Origin: Symsagittifera roscoffensis
Taxonomy: Eukaryota > Xenacoelomorpha > Acoela > Convolutidae
Reading direction: 5' to 3'
Length of the DNA: 64,000 bases
Assembly: GCF_963678635.1 (NCBI RefSeq)
Contig: NC_087065.1
Coordinates: 27,363,254-27,427,253, forward strand
Shown in pieces: positions 43,996 through 56,555 of the stretch; within the stretch, counting starts at the first letter, position 1; the number at the start of each line of letters is the position of its first letter. Made by a program: the position numbers and the translations under genes. The notes beneath the pieces were generated by a model that was not told the origin of the DNA, searched no databases, and saw only the letters and a list, made by a program, of their open reading frames with translations.

Positions 43996-44025
43996 GGTGC
44001 TCAAAACTGTCAAATTACATTAGTA
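43996..44025 (-). promoter_or_regulatory. 3' splice acceptor 11 nt above the CASK ATG
   Basis: Reading the minus strand, a perfect branch-point-like TACTAAT (44025-44019) is followed by TTTGACAG (ending 44007) and only 11 nt of leader before the ATG. The coding sequence therefore starts just inside an exon whose 5' partner is elsewhere. That partner could be a conventional 5' UTR exon further right, or a spliced-leader RNA joined in trans. The sequence does not decide between them. Confidence 0.6.
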
Positions 44026-44093
44026 TCTCAAACAGGACATTTATGAAAACAAATTCTTTTTTGGAGACTATATGAAAGGTCATTAATAAGCAT

Positions 44094-44561
44094 GGGCTGT
44101 TTGTGAACTGGATCTGATATATATTTGAAGTTATTTTCTCAAGTAGTTTTTCGGAATTTTTTTGAGTTTTTATTTTTTTCATTCAATATTTTGTGGCGCA
44201 ATGTCTTTTTTTTGCAACGCAAGTGTTGCGAAGCTCAGCTTTGCCATTGTGTATGATTATTTTTTAAAATAATTCCCAGACCTATAAATTTACGAGGGTT
44301 TTGTGACTTGATTATCTGAGTGAGGTAACTTTGGCACCTCACTCAGATAATCAAGTCACAAAACCCTCGTAATTCTATAGATCAGGGAAATATAAAAAAT
44401 GATAATCATAAACAATGGCAAATATAAGCTGCGCAACACTTGCGATGCAAAAAACACATTGAGCCACAAAATATTGAATGAAAATTAAAACTCAAAAAAA
44501 AACACCGAAAAACTACGTGAAAAATAACAAGTTTATATCAGATCCAGTTCACAAACAGCCC
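44094..44561. repeat. 468-bp palindrome (foldback) upstream of CASK
   Basis: The arms are roughly 225-230 bp. The inner 35 bp of each arm (44292-44326 and 44336-44370) are perfectly complementary around a 9-nt spacer. The outer ends match as GGGCTGTTTGTGAACTGGAT and its complement. Mid-arm sequence is more diverged with small indels. Each arm contains a copy of the GCGAAG-type repeat. No ORF is present. Confidence 0.9.
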
Positions 44562-45219
44562 TTAAAGAAATGAAATCTTTTACCGAGCCGCAACAAACAG
44601 TGGATCGAAAACTAATGAGCCGAAAAGAAAAATTTTGTTACCCATAAAAACTGAAACACCTAATCACAAAGATATATTTTTCCCTCTGAACTAAGTTGAC
44701 TGTCGATATAACGAACTGAAACACGAGAGTATTGGAGCTTCACCAAGATAGTGCCCTAGAGTTGAAGTCACTCAGCCTGGTAGTGGAGAATGAGAAATAT
44801 CTACCAGGACTCATTGGCAAGACAAGATCAGCCAAAAACAGACCATAACAGAAAGACAAGGAGGAAGGTAATAGCGAAACGAGAGTAGAGGGATCAAACT
44901 GACGCTAGTTTAACAAACTGCTTGTGTTGTTGTTTAATCTTCAATTAATGCCTCGTGAGGCTCATTCCTCGTGGCCTGCAAAGAAATGTACTCAACAGTT
45001 CTCCTCTCGCCATTTGTATGATGGATTCTAAAAATTAAATTTTCGTGGAAACTAGGGCTAGATTATCTTGAATGGTAACGTAAGCCGAATAACTGTTTTC
45101 ATAGAATTAAGCTTCAGAGAAAATGCTTACAAAACGAAATAGTACGGGCTTTTTTGCGATTCCGGCAGCCTAAAAACGTTTTTTTTTCTTCGGATGCGGT
45201 TCCTTGTTTTCAGCTAGAG
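44562..45219. other. Region between the palindrome and the Penelope remnant
   Basis: No gene seen. It may contain the CASK promoter or 5' UTR exon if transcription starts close by, but no TATA box, CpG island or leader exon could be identified. Confidence 0.4.
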
Positions 45220-46395
45220 CTCTACTGAAAAAATAAGGCTAGAAGTGACGAGAAGAACATTAGCGAGAAGTTAGGGAAAGTGAGAGTGGTAGTGCAGCGG
45301 AGGGTTGATGGAAGTTTTTGGCCGTCAGTTTTGCACTTCATTGTACACATGAACAGAAAGAACTCAAGCGCAGTGAATAATACCCATAAAAACAAATTCA
45401 AAAATTTCTCAGGAAGACAAGATAAACCGTTAGACAAAGAAGGTGATAGGTCATTGATAGCTTTAGAGAGCATTGATTTACCCAGGTTGGTGGGAGAAAT
45501 GTTCTCCCTGGTACCCAAACAACCGGTTCGGTACAAATTCAAAAAAAAACAATATTCCGGATGATGCGGATGTTTTTATCCCAATTGAAATATCAGAACG
45601 TAACAAGGGAGTCGTTGTGTGAGATTGAAGCGGCGGCTAAAGCCTACGTAAAGCAAATGTAAAAGACAACATCTGATAGAAGGATGGAAAGAAAAAACAG
45701 AAAAACTCTCGAAAACAACGATTTTTAGCAGTACCATTTATGAAGGGGTTGGGTTTTGTATAAAAAAAGACCAACACGAAGCCATAATGCTGGAGTTCTA
45801 CAGTCAGACCAATTTGAAACAATGAATAGCACTGATAAATTAGTGGTGCCAAAAACTGAGAAAAACATAAACCAAGAGCTGTTGAGTCTGAAAAAGAGCA
45901 ATGACATAAATGAATACCTATACACCAGAATGAGGCCAACAGGTAGTCAACCGGCTCGTTTGTAGGGCCTTGCAAAAGTACACAAGAAAGACATACCACT
46001 GCGCCCTGTTAAGTTAATACTGCGCCTGGGAGTTAATAAGAGAAATTGAACAGAACAAAGTAAAAACTTCTGATAAAATTGAGCGAGCGTACATAGAAAC
46101 AAACACGCAAGAAGCATGATAGATTGTTGAGAAGGTTAATTTAGACTCTGATGAGAACTCATATTCTTTAGATGTTAAAAGTTTGTACACTAATGTTCCA
46201 CTCAAGGTACTTTGGACCTTGGACTCAGAAAGTTTTATGAGCAGGAGAAACCTCCTGTCATTGCACGCAATACTACGAAGAGATTATTAAACCTTGATGT
46301 CGGTCAAGTACACTTTAAGTGCAATGATATGTGGTAAACACAGAAGAATGGTTTGGCTATGCGAGCCTCTCTTGCAGTCATATTGACAAATCATG
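45220..46395 (+). pseudogene. Penelope-like element, 5' part (N-terminal region and RT)
   Basis: Across frames, the plus strand shows IDLPRLVGEMFSLVPKQPVR (N-terminal Penelope region), RPTGSQPARL, a stop, then GLAKVHKKDIPLRPVK (the PARIYGLPKIHK..PLRP motif of Penelope RTs), YSLDVKSLYTNVPL, and QVHFKCNDMW with GLAMRASLAVILTN (the G-AMGSPLSP motif). Stops and frameshifts make it inactive. At 46391 it changes abruptly to a Gypsy-derived sequence. Confidence 0.85.
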
Positions 46396-46918
46396 TTATA
46401 CAGCAATTGATCAACAATGTTCAGAACACATTCTTGATTTTTTTTAAAAATCCAAGCTCAGAAGGCAGGGTCAGCAGTTTTCTACGTTTTCCAAAACTAC
46501 GGGTCAAACTCTTTAGATTTTGGTTTCATGTGGTTTTTGATGTACGCACTGCCAATTTCTGTTCAACGACAAATTGTTAGCTCTTTAAGTTTTACTATTA
46601 TAAGCCTTTAAGCTTTCCGACTTTTCAAGCCGTTCAAAATCTCAAAATTTATTAGCGAAAAGAAGCTTCCGCTGTCCATAACTCCCGTTACCAATTTGGA
46701 CTTCAATTATAAGTCCACATTGAAGCAATTGGTTTTTTTAGAGCAAACACTGATTACGTTGATTTATTCCGTCCTTTTCGCATGGAGAGTTCTGCTTAAT
46801 GTGATAGAGCTACCAGAGTAGAACAATTAGGGCAGTTTTTTGCCCAATAACCTCTTTGCTAGCTACATAGTCGACATTTGACAGAGTTGTTTTTCTTTCT
46901 GGGATTATCAGTTCGTGA

Positions 46919-47554
46919 GCTCTTTAGCTTGAAATAAGTTCGATGGAGCCATGAAGATGGAAAGAAAACAAAAGTGGACAACCAATACCCAGCATCTTGG
47001 ACTGATAAAATTGTTTCGAGGCCCCTGGACAGACCCATTAAAGGAAAAGCGAACAAAATCCCTAGTAAGGATTTACATCAAGAAAGTATTGATAGTTCAA
47101 GCACATCATCCATGATGATGGTGCATTACCGAGGCAATGAAAGTCTGATAATTGTAAATAATAGGCGGAACAAAATCAAGGAACCAATTGTCTTTAACAC
47201 CAGAAAGTTGAAAACCTACCTACTATGCTTAAAATCTTCCTTTTCGCGTGAACTAAAATGAAAAGAGGTTTACCAGATTTCATTTAGTGGATGTAACTCC
47301 ACCTATGCTGGACAAACAGTTCGACATCTAACCACTAGAATTGACGAACACCGAACGAGGAATCCCCCTTTGGACATCATCTAAGGCAGTGTGGAAATGA
47401 GGGCACGAGCGAGGGAACATCATTGGAGGTTATAGATCAAGATAACACCAACTTCAAGCTACTGACACTAGAAGCACTTTGAATCTGGCAGGAGAAACCG
47501 AGAATATACACGCGCGGTGAGTTCAGGAGCAGGGAACTGTCTCTTAAGTTATAG
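46919..47554 (+). pseudogene. Penelope-like element, 3' part with GIY-YIG endonuclease
   Basis: FSGCNSTYAGQTVRHLTTRI followed by DEHR is the GIY-YIG endonuclease of Penelope-like elements. The 3' end reads LEAL-like then YTRGEFRSRELSLKL and a stop at 47552-47554, the family's typical C-terminus. Internal stops and frameshifts are present. It is separated from the RT part by a 522-bp Gypsy fragment. Confidence 0.85.
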
Positions 47555-49338
47555 TTCCGAAAACAATTTTTCGGCTAATACAAAACAATCAAGTATCGAA
47601 TTAAAAAATTGTCATAACTCATAGAAATGGAGACAAACCGTAAAAGGAAAACCTAATTAAATTTAATTATAAGATATAAACAAAAAATGTCTCAAAAAAT
47701 TAAGCCTGAAGATATAATCATGATGTAATTTTGGCGCGAAAATCAAAATTGAAAACTTCTGATTGTTTGATTTTTTAAAGTTTTGTATAGCCAATGTCTT
47801 ATAACAACTTAATGAATGACGATCACTTTATAAAATTTTACAACTGTTAAACCTGATCATGCACAAACGTGCAAAAACGTTCGTAGCTTAGATATTTTTT
47901 CTAAAAAGAAGAAAAAAAAACAAGAAATCAGACATCGCCACGTTATAAAATTGTGCAGTTTCTGTGATAAAAGTTTTTTAAATTGAAATAAAACAAGCCT
48001 TGAAAAAATATTTAGAAAAAGTTACCAGATAAAAAAAACGTGGCGTTCAAAACAAATTAAAATTGAACCGACGGAAACTAGGACGAAAATCAGGAACCCG
48101 GTACATTGAGTATTTTTTTGGAGAGATAATTACAACCTGAAACGGGCTTGGACTAATGAATAGCTAAGTAAAAATTAATTATCTGATTTTTCGAGAGTAT
48201 CAAGTAGTGTAGACCCTCTAGAAGGGATACTCTAGAAGTGAGGAATCTGTTGGACAAAAAAGTTTACCGGAAATATTACACGTCGATAATTTTTTTGTTC
48301 TTTTAATCTTTTTTTTCAGTATATCAGGTCAACAATTAGGGCGCAGGTTTCGCTGCGAGGGTCCATGCAACAGCTAAATTGGAAGAAAACAAAACCATAT
48401 TCCGAAATTTCAATTTGTTTTTATCAGTAGTCACAGTAATTTACGGAAGTTAGATTTGTTTCGTAAATTATTGAGGCTATATCTGGTTTTTATTGATTAA
48501 TTGCCAATTGGTTTCGGGAGATTCAAATTTTCTCCGTTTCTCCCGGTTTTCTCCACTTTACTCTTTGAAATCGCTAGGATTAGCTGAGCAAAATATGGAT
48601 CTTCTCAACTGTGTTTCTGTATGCTTTTCATATAGTCTTGACAAATGTTTACAATGAAGTATTACCACTTGGCAAGTCGTTTGACATAGTATCGTCATCG
48701 TTAAATAATGCTGTCATTTCACAGATGTCATAACTTCTCAAATAAGTTCAGGTTTTAACTTTTACTTTTCCCTAGAAACACTTCCGATTCCCTACACTCG
48801 TTACTCCCAGCTTCTTGCTGTTATCAAGGTACTTTTGACATTCTTAAATTGGCCATGAAGATTTCGAATTCTTCGAGAGAAATTGATGGCCTATTCACCA
48901 CATTTTATAGCTGCAAATGTTCCAATGGAGTGCTTTTTGCAGGTTTCCATTTTGTTTGAGTGCAAATGCCATTTTTACTCAATGATACTATTTCAGTCTT
49001 ACTTATGTTTCCAAAAACAATTGCTACTGATATTTTGCGGGTCGTTTTCCCTGGGCATAGTAAAATTATCAAAATTTTACAGAAAACGCTTCCTTGTTCT
49101 TTATGATGAAAATATGTATTTTGTTTTCACGAAAAAGTTTTCTAAACAAAAACAAAGATATTATCATTACCGTCATCAGGGTCCTTTTACACAAAAATTT
49201 CCCCAATATGCTCAGGTGCTGACTTGGTTTTCTAGTTTTATACCATTTTTATCTACCGTTTTGGTCTGTGATGCCTTTAATCAAGATTTACAGAACTAGC
49301 TGCTTTCGATTCTGATTTGTTTTTTTTTTCGTGGTAAC

Positions 49339-49525
49339 TTGGATAATTTCTTCTTTATTTTTGTTTTATTTTGCTGGTGGGTCTACTTGATTGGTCCTCT
49401 GAAGAGCTTAAGGTACCAAACAGTTCAACATTTGGATAATTTCTTCTTTATTTTTGTTTTATTTTGCTGGTGGGTCTATTTGATTGGTCCTCTGAAGAGC
49501 TTAGGGTACCAAATAGGTCCAATGT
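49339..49525. repeat. 93-bp tandem duplication inside Gypsy remains
   Basis: GGATAATTTCTTCTTTATTT starts at 49341 and again at 49434. The unit length is a multiple of three, so open frames run through both copies. The same duplication is in unit 2 (about 54634-54820), so it predates the 5.29-kb duplication. Confidence 0.85.
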
Positions 49526-50081
49526 CCAACATCTCCGATGGGGTACTTAATTGATCGGAGTTTGTCCTTGCCAATAATGTTGCTTCTCTCTCAGGTGTAG
49601 AAAGACTGAAAGATTCTACTTTTGGGCTGGCGTTGGTAAACTCAAAACTAGCAAATCAAATTTTTGTCTCTCGGTTTCTCTTTTTGATTATTCTTAGCGC
49701 GACTTTTCTTGGCTTGGTTTTCTTGAGCGTTTACTTTTATCGTTCATAGAAAACCTTTAACCTATAATAGTGATTTTTTTGCTGTTTCCTAGATTGTTTG
49801 TGTCGATGACAAGTTTTAGATCATTAACAATCTCTTTGATTATGTGTGGTTCGATATAGAACAGCTTAAATTTCTTTGTGTGTCCCTTACAAGAAATTAG
49901 TGTTTATTCGTTCACCTTAAGCTTAATAATTTCTGTTGTAGTAAGTCTTCTGTCGTTCTTGTTCGACATCCATCATATCGCGCACCAGTTAATGGCTTGT
50001 CTGGAGTTCCGTCTTTAAGTTCCCTACGTCGTCGCTTGACGTTACAAAGATTGTAGTTAGTGATCTTTCATGCATCACATT

Positions 50082-51260
50082 AATGACAAGGCATCCTCAA
50101 TTGTTCTTCTGTTTCTTTCGATCATTGCGCTTCCACGGGGGAGGCATTGATATTGTGCTAGTTCTATCGAGTCCCAGTTTGGAGCACATGTTTTTAAAAT
50201 GGTGTGACACGAGGGTAAATCCTATGTCGCTTTGCAAATTTGCTGGGCAGCCAAAACATGAAATCCAAGTAACGACCGAAACTTAAGCTACTGCATTGGC
50301 TTCTTGGCGTTTTAATGGTAATGCTTCGTACCACTTTGAAAACTGATCTTCAGTTAGAAGAATGCACTTGAACCCTTCAGATTCTGGTATTGGTCCCATG
50401 ATATCCAGTGCTACCACCCGAAATGGATGGCTGAATTTCTGGCTAGGTTTATTTTTTGCTATACATTTTTTACTGCTATTAGCCCAATCCTTAATATCTC
50501 TACGCATTCCAGGCCAGTGAAACTTCTCTTCAATTCGTTGGAAAACCTTTTTATAACCAAAATGTCCAAAAGTTTTGTAGCAAAACAAGTTTTCCTCCAA
50601 ATGTCGTATTCACTACAGTTTGAACTACAAGGTACTGTTCTTTCGTCACTTTCTTTCTTTTTAATGCTTCGTTTTCAATTAGCAAACTGTCGAGATTGAT
50701 CCAAAATTTTCAGAATGTCTTAGATGAGCCACTCATTTGGTTTTTCTCTGGCAGTTCTTGTTTGCTCTTGGTTCTTTAGAATTAAGTCGAACCGTTGGCA
50801 ATGCCAAATCAGGAGTTTTCAGATCTTGTTCTAAGATACATTTCTAGAAATATCTGTTTTTTTCCTACTTTGTTAACGACTTCACCAGGAATCAAGGTTG
50901 GAGAGAAGAACAAGTTGCCGTCTTATGAGTCAATTTCATCACCTACCTTGGTAGTGGCCAGCTTGTCTTTTCATTCTGACTGTTTGGTCCACTATAATCA
51001 ACTACCATTCTGTGGTATCCGTCTTTTTTCCGAAAGAGTTTGGATGGGGCTGCCCAATTTGAACAAGTTGATTCAACAAGGTTGATTTTTTCTAAATCCT
51101 TTACAATCTTTTTCATGGCTCTCCGCTTTTCCAAGTTAATACTTCCGTTTGTCCGCCAAAAAATTTTTGCATCAGCGGTTAATTTGATTTTGTGTTTGAT
51201 TCTATTCTAAAAACCGTTTAACTGCGCCGGAACTATCAAACCTTATCTGTACCTTCATCT
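50082..51260 (-). pseudogene. Ty3/Gypsy pol remnant (RT start and integrase), unit 1
   Basis: The minus strand shows an RT N-terminal segment at 51134-50943 (NWAAPSKLFRKKDGYHRMVV then DYSGPN, WPLPR), a frame-shifted FFSPTLIPGE, a pre-integrase segment, and an integrase zinc-binding and core start at 50600-50283 (FGYKKVFQRIEEKFHWPGMR; DIMGPIPES; SKWYEALPL). FGCPANLQSDIGF continues the integrase to about 50180 after a stop. The catalytic part of RT and RNase H are deleted between 50940 and 50700. Dead element. Confidence 0.88.
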
Positions 51261-52211
51261 TGTCTTCTGATGACCATTGTTGCATGTTTGCCTGATTGAA
51301 AAGAATCCTGATGCACCGGTCGTTCCTTGCTACTAAAGAGTCTAATTACTTGAATCTAATTTATCAAATTGGAGTAATGAGCTTTTTTGCTGTCATGATA
51401 TATGTTTGTAGATTAGTGTGGCATGTTCAGTATGTTCAGGGACTTTTTTTCCCGGGCTTACATTTGTCAGGGAATAAGCTACAAGTAGTTTGGTTCTTTC
51501 TTCGAATTCCTGTTTTTCTACGGTTAAACCTTCTTGGCTATAAGGAATGGTACTGTTTTCATTCTCAATGACAACTTCTACTAGTCTTTCATGTCTGCTG
51601 GGTTCCCGTTAATTTTTTCTGCAATTGCAAAGTTTGGAACACCGGTTGTCACCTGTGCTGATTTAGGTAGCGCTGTCGAATGTTTCATGTTATACAGCAA
51701 TTGATCAACAATGTTCAGAACACATTCTTGATTTTTTATAAAATCCAAGCTCAGAAGGCAGGGTCAGCAGTTTTCTACGTTTTCCAAAACTACGGGTCAA
51801 ACTCTTTAGATTTTGGTTTCATGTGGTTTTTGATGTACGCACTGCCAATTTCTGTTCAACGACAAATTGTTAGCTCTTTAAGTTTTACTATTATAAGCCT
51901 TTAAGCTTTCCGACTTTTCAAGCCGTTCAAAATCTCAAAATTTATTAGCGAAAAGAAGCTTCCGCTGTCCATAACTCCCGTTACCAATTTGGCCTTCAAT
52001 TATAAGTCCACATTGAAGCAATTGGTTTTTTTAGAGCAAACACTGATTACGTTGATTTATTCCGTCCTTTTCGCATGGAGAGTTCCGCTTAATGTGATAG
52101 AGCTACCAGAGTAGAACAATTAGGGCAGTTTTTTGCCCAATAACCTCTTTGCTAGCTACATAGTCGACATTTGACAGAGTTGTTTTTCTTTCTGGGATTA
52201 TCAGTTCGTGA

Positions 52212-52847
52212 GCACTTTAGCTTGAAATAAGTTCGATGGAGCCATGAAGATGGAAAGAAAACAAAAGTGGACAACCAATGCCCAGCATCTTGGACTGATA
52301 AAATTGTTTCGAGGCCCCTGGACAGACCCATTAAAGGAAAAGCGAACAAAATCCCTAGTAAGGATTTACATCAAGAAAGTATTGATAGTTCAAGCACATC
52401 ATCCATGATGATGGTGCATTACCGAGGCAATGAAAGTCTGATAATTGTAAATAATAGGCGGAACAAAATCAAGGAACCAATTGTCTTTAACACCAGAAAG
52501 TTGAAAACCTACCTACTATGCTTAAAATCTTCCTTTTCGCGTGAACTAAAATGAAAAGAGGTTTACCAGATTTCATTTAGTGGATGTAACTCCACCTATG
52601 CTGGACAAACAGTTCGACATCTAACCACTAGAATTGACGAACACCGAACGAGGAATCCCCCTTTGGACATCATCTAAGGCAGTGTGGAAATGAGGGCACG
52701 AGCGAGGGAACATCATTGGAGGTTATAGATCAAGATAACACTAACTTCAAGCTACTGACACTAGAAGCACTTTGAATCTGGCAGGAGAAACCGAGAATAT
52801 ACACGCGCGGTGAGTTCAGGAGCAGGGAACTGTCTCTTAAGTTATAG
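52212..52847 (+). pseudogene. Penelope-like 3' part, second copy
   Basis: Nearly identical copy of 46919-47554 in the second tandem unit, with the same stop codon (52845-52847) and the same disabling mutations. Only scattered single-base differences are seen. Confidence 0.85.
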
Positions 52848-55376
52848 TTCCGAAAACAATTTTTCGGCTAATACAAAACAATCAAGTATCGAATTAAAAA
52901 ATTGTCATAACTCATAGAAATGGAGACAAACCGTAAAAGGAAAACCTAATTAAATTTAATTATAAGATATAAACAAAAAATGTCTCAAAAAATTAAGCCT
53001 GATGATATAATCATGATGTAATTTTGGCGCGAAAATCAAAATTGAAAACTTCTGATTGTTTGATTTTTTAAAGTTTTGTATAGCCAATGTCTTATAATAA
53101 CTTAATGAATGACGATCACTTTATAAAATTTTACAACTGTTAAACCTGATCATGCACAAACGTGCAAAAACGTTCGTAGCTTAGATATTTTTTCTAAAAA
53201 GAAGAAAAAAAAACAAGAAATCAGACATGGCCAGGTTATAAAATTGTGCAGTTTCTGTGACAAAAGTTTTTTAAATTGGAATAAAACAAGCCTTGAAAAA
53301 ATATTTAGAAAAAGTTAACAGATAAAAAAAACGTGGCGTTCAAAACAAATGGAAATTGTACCGACGAAAACTAGGACGAAAATCAGGAACCCGGTACATT
53401 GAGTATTTTTTTGGAGAGATAATTACAACCTGAAACGGGCTTGGACTAATGAATAGCTAAGTAAAAATTAATTATCTGATTTTTCGAGAGTATCAAGTAG
53501 TGTAGACCCTCTAGAAGGGATACTCTAGAAGTGAGGAATCTGTTGGACAAAAAAGTTTACCGGAAATATTACACGTCGATAATTTTTTTGTTCTTTTAAT
53601 CTTTTTTTTTTCAGTATATCAGGTCAACAATTAGGGCGCGGGTTTCACTGCGAGGGTCCATGCAACAGCTAAATTGGAAGAAAACAAAACCATATTCCGA
53701 AATTTCAATTTGTTTTTATCAGTAGTCACAGTAATTTACGGAAGTTAGATTTGTTTCGTAAATTATTGAGGCTATATCTGGTTTTTATTGATTAATTGCC
53801 AATTGGTTTCGGGAGATTCAAATTTTCTCCGTTTCTCCCGGTTTTCTCCACTTTACTCTTTGAAATCGCTAGGATTAGCTGAGCAAAATATGGATCTTCT
53901 CAACTGTGTTTCTGTATGCTTTTCATATAGTCTTGACAAATGTTTACAATGAAGTATTACCACTTGGCAAGTCGTTTGACATAGTATCGTCATCGTTAAA
54001 TAATGCTGTCATTTCACAGATGTCATAACTTCTCAAATAAGTTCAGGTTTTAACTTTTACCTTTCCCTAGAAACACTTCCGATTCCCTACACTCGTTACT
54101 CCCAGCTTCTTGCTGTTATCAAGGTACTTTTGACATTCTTAAATTGGCCATGAAGATTTCGAATTCTTCGAGAGAAATTGATGGCCTATTCACCACATTT
54201 TATAGCTGCAAATGTTCCAATGGAGTGCTTTTTGCAGGTTTCCATTTTGTTTGAGTGCAAATGCCATTTTTACTCAATGATACTATTTCAGTCTTAGTTA
54301 TGTTTCCAAAAACAATTGCTACTGATATTTTGCGGGTCGTTTTCCCTGGGCATAGTAAAATTATCAAAATTTTACAGAAAACGCTTCCTTGTTCTTTATG
54401 ATGAAAATATGTATTTTGTTTTCACGAAAAAGTTTTCTAAACAAAAACAAAGATATTATCATTACCGTCATCAGGGTCCTTTTACACAAAAATTTCCCCA
54501 ATATGCTCAGGTGCTGACTTGGTTTTCTAGTTTTATACCATTTTTATCTACCGTTTTGGTCTGTGATGCCTTTAATCAAGATTTACAGAACTAGCTGCTT
54601 TCGATTCTGATTTGTTTTTTTTTTCGTGGTAACTTGGATAATTTCTTCTTTATTTTTGTTTTATTTTGCTGGTGGGTCTACTTGATTGGTCCTCTGAAGA
54701 GCTTAAGGTACCAAATAGTTCAACATTTGGATAATTTCTTCTTTATTTTTGTTTTATTTTGCTGGTGGGTCTATTTGATTGGTCCTCTGAAGAGCTTAGG
54801 GTACTAAATAGGTCCAATGTCCAACATCTCCGATGGGGTACTTAATTGATCGGAGTTTGTCCTTGCCAATAATGTTGCTTCTCTCTCAGGTGTAGAAAGA
54901 CTGAAAGATTCTACTTTTGGGCTGGCGTTGGTAAACTCAAAACTAGCAAATCAAATTTTTGTCTCTCGGTTTCTCTTTTTGATTATTCTTAGCGCGACTT
55001 TTCTTGGCTTGGTTTTCTTGAGCGTTTACTTTTATCGTTCATAGAAAACCTTTAACCTATAATAGTGATTTTTTTGCTGTTTCCTAGATTGTTTGTGTCG
55101 ATGACAAGTTTTAGATCATTAACAATCTCTTTGATTATGTGTGGTCCGATATAGAACAGCTTAAATTTCTTTGTGTGTCCCTTACAAGAAATTAGTGTTT
55201 ATTCGTTCACCTTAAGCTTAATAATTTCTGTTGTAGTAAGTCTTCTGTCGTTCTTGTTCGACATCCATCATATCGCGCACCAGTTATTGGCTTGTCTGGA
55301 GTTCCGTCTTTAAGTTCCCTACGTCGTCGCTTGACGTTACAAAGATTGTAGTTAGTGATCTTTCATGCATCACATT

Positions 55377-56555
55377 AATGACAAGGCATCCTCAATTGTT
55401 CTTCTGTTTCTTTCGATCATTGCGCTTCCACGGGGGAGGCATTGATATTGTGCTAGTTCTATCGAGTCCCAGTTTGGAGCACATGTTTTTAAAATGGTGT
55501 GACACGAGGGTAAATCCTATGTCGCTTTGCAAATTTGCTGGGCAGCCAAAACATGAAATCCAAGTAACGACCGAAACTTAAGCTACTGCATTGGCTTCTT
55601 GGCGTTTTAATGGTAATGCTTCGTACCACTTTGAGAACTGATCTTCAGTTAGAAGAATGCACTTGAACCCTTCAGATTCTGGTATTGGTCCCATGATATC
55701 CAGTGCTACCACCCGAAATGGATGGCTGAATTTCTGGCTAGGTTTATTTTTTGCTATACATTTTTTACTGCTATTAGCCCAATCCTTAATATCTCTACGC
55801 ATTCCAGGCCAGTGAAACTTCTCTTCAATTCGTTGGAAAACCTTTTTATAACCAAAATGTCCAAAAGTTTTGTAGCAAAACAAGTTTTCCTCCAAATGTC
55901 GTATTCACAACAGTTTGAACTACAAGGTACTGTTCTTTCGTCACTTTCTTTCTTTTTAATGCTTCGTTTTCAATTAGCAAACTGTCGAGATTGATCCAAA
56001 ATTTTCAGAATGTCTTGGATGAGCCACTCATTTGGTTTTTCTCTGGCAGTTCTTGTTTGCTCTTGGTTCTTTAGAATTAAGTCGAACCGTTGGCAATGCC
56101 AAATCAGGAGTTTTCAGATCTTGTTCTAAGATACATTTCTAGAAATATCTGTTTTTTTCCTACTTTGTTAACGACTTCACCAGGAATCAAGGTTGGAGAG
56201 AAGAACAAGTTGCCGTCTTATGAGTCAATTTCATCACCTACCTTGGTAGTGGCCAGCTTGTCTTTTCATTCTGACTGTTTGGTCCACTATAATCAACTAC
56301 CATTCTGTGGTATCCGTCTTTTTTCCGAAAGAGTTTGGATGGGGCTGCCCAATTTGAACAAGTTGATTCAACAAGGTTGATTTTTTCTAAATCCTTTACA
56401 ATCTTTTTCATGGCTCTCCGCTTTTCCAAGTTAATACTTCCGTTTGTCCGCCAAAAAATTTTTGCATCAGCGGTTAATTTGATTTTGTGTTTGATTCTAT
56501 TCTAAAAACCGTTTAACTGCGCCTGAACTATCAAACCTTATCTGTACCTTCATCT
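55377..56555 (-). pseudogene. Ty3/Gypsy pol remnant (RT start and integrase), unit 2
   Basis: Duplicate of 50082-51260 with the same deletion and stops; RT segment 56429-56238 and integrase 55895-55578 are unchanged at the protein level. The minus-strand order (gag at 58.2 kb, RT, integrase) is normal for Gypsy. Confidence 0.88.

Larger units (their letters stand above)
46391..51684. repeat. Composite Penelope/Gypsy tandem unit 1 (5.29 kb)
   Basis: Begins TCATGTTATACAGCAATTGA and ends at the next copy of that sequence. Order: 522-bp Gypsy fragment, Penelope 3' part, AT-rich stretch without recognisable genes (47555-48880), then minus-strand Gypsy remains (about 49300-51684). Confidence 0.92.

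Noticed and set aside
49021-49299. Plus-strand open frame of up to 138 residues, shared by both tandem units
   Set aside because: It lies in decayed Gypsy 3' sequence with no domain signal, and one unit has it shortened by a single substitution (49005 versus 54298), so no constraint is evident.
49339-49554. Hydrophobic repeated open frame (FFFIFVLFCWWVYLIGPLKS twice)
   Set aside because: It is the antisense of a 93-bp duplication in minus-strand Gypsy remains; the hydrophobicity comes from T-rich codons.
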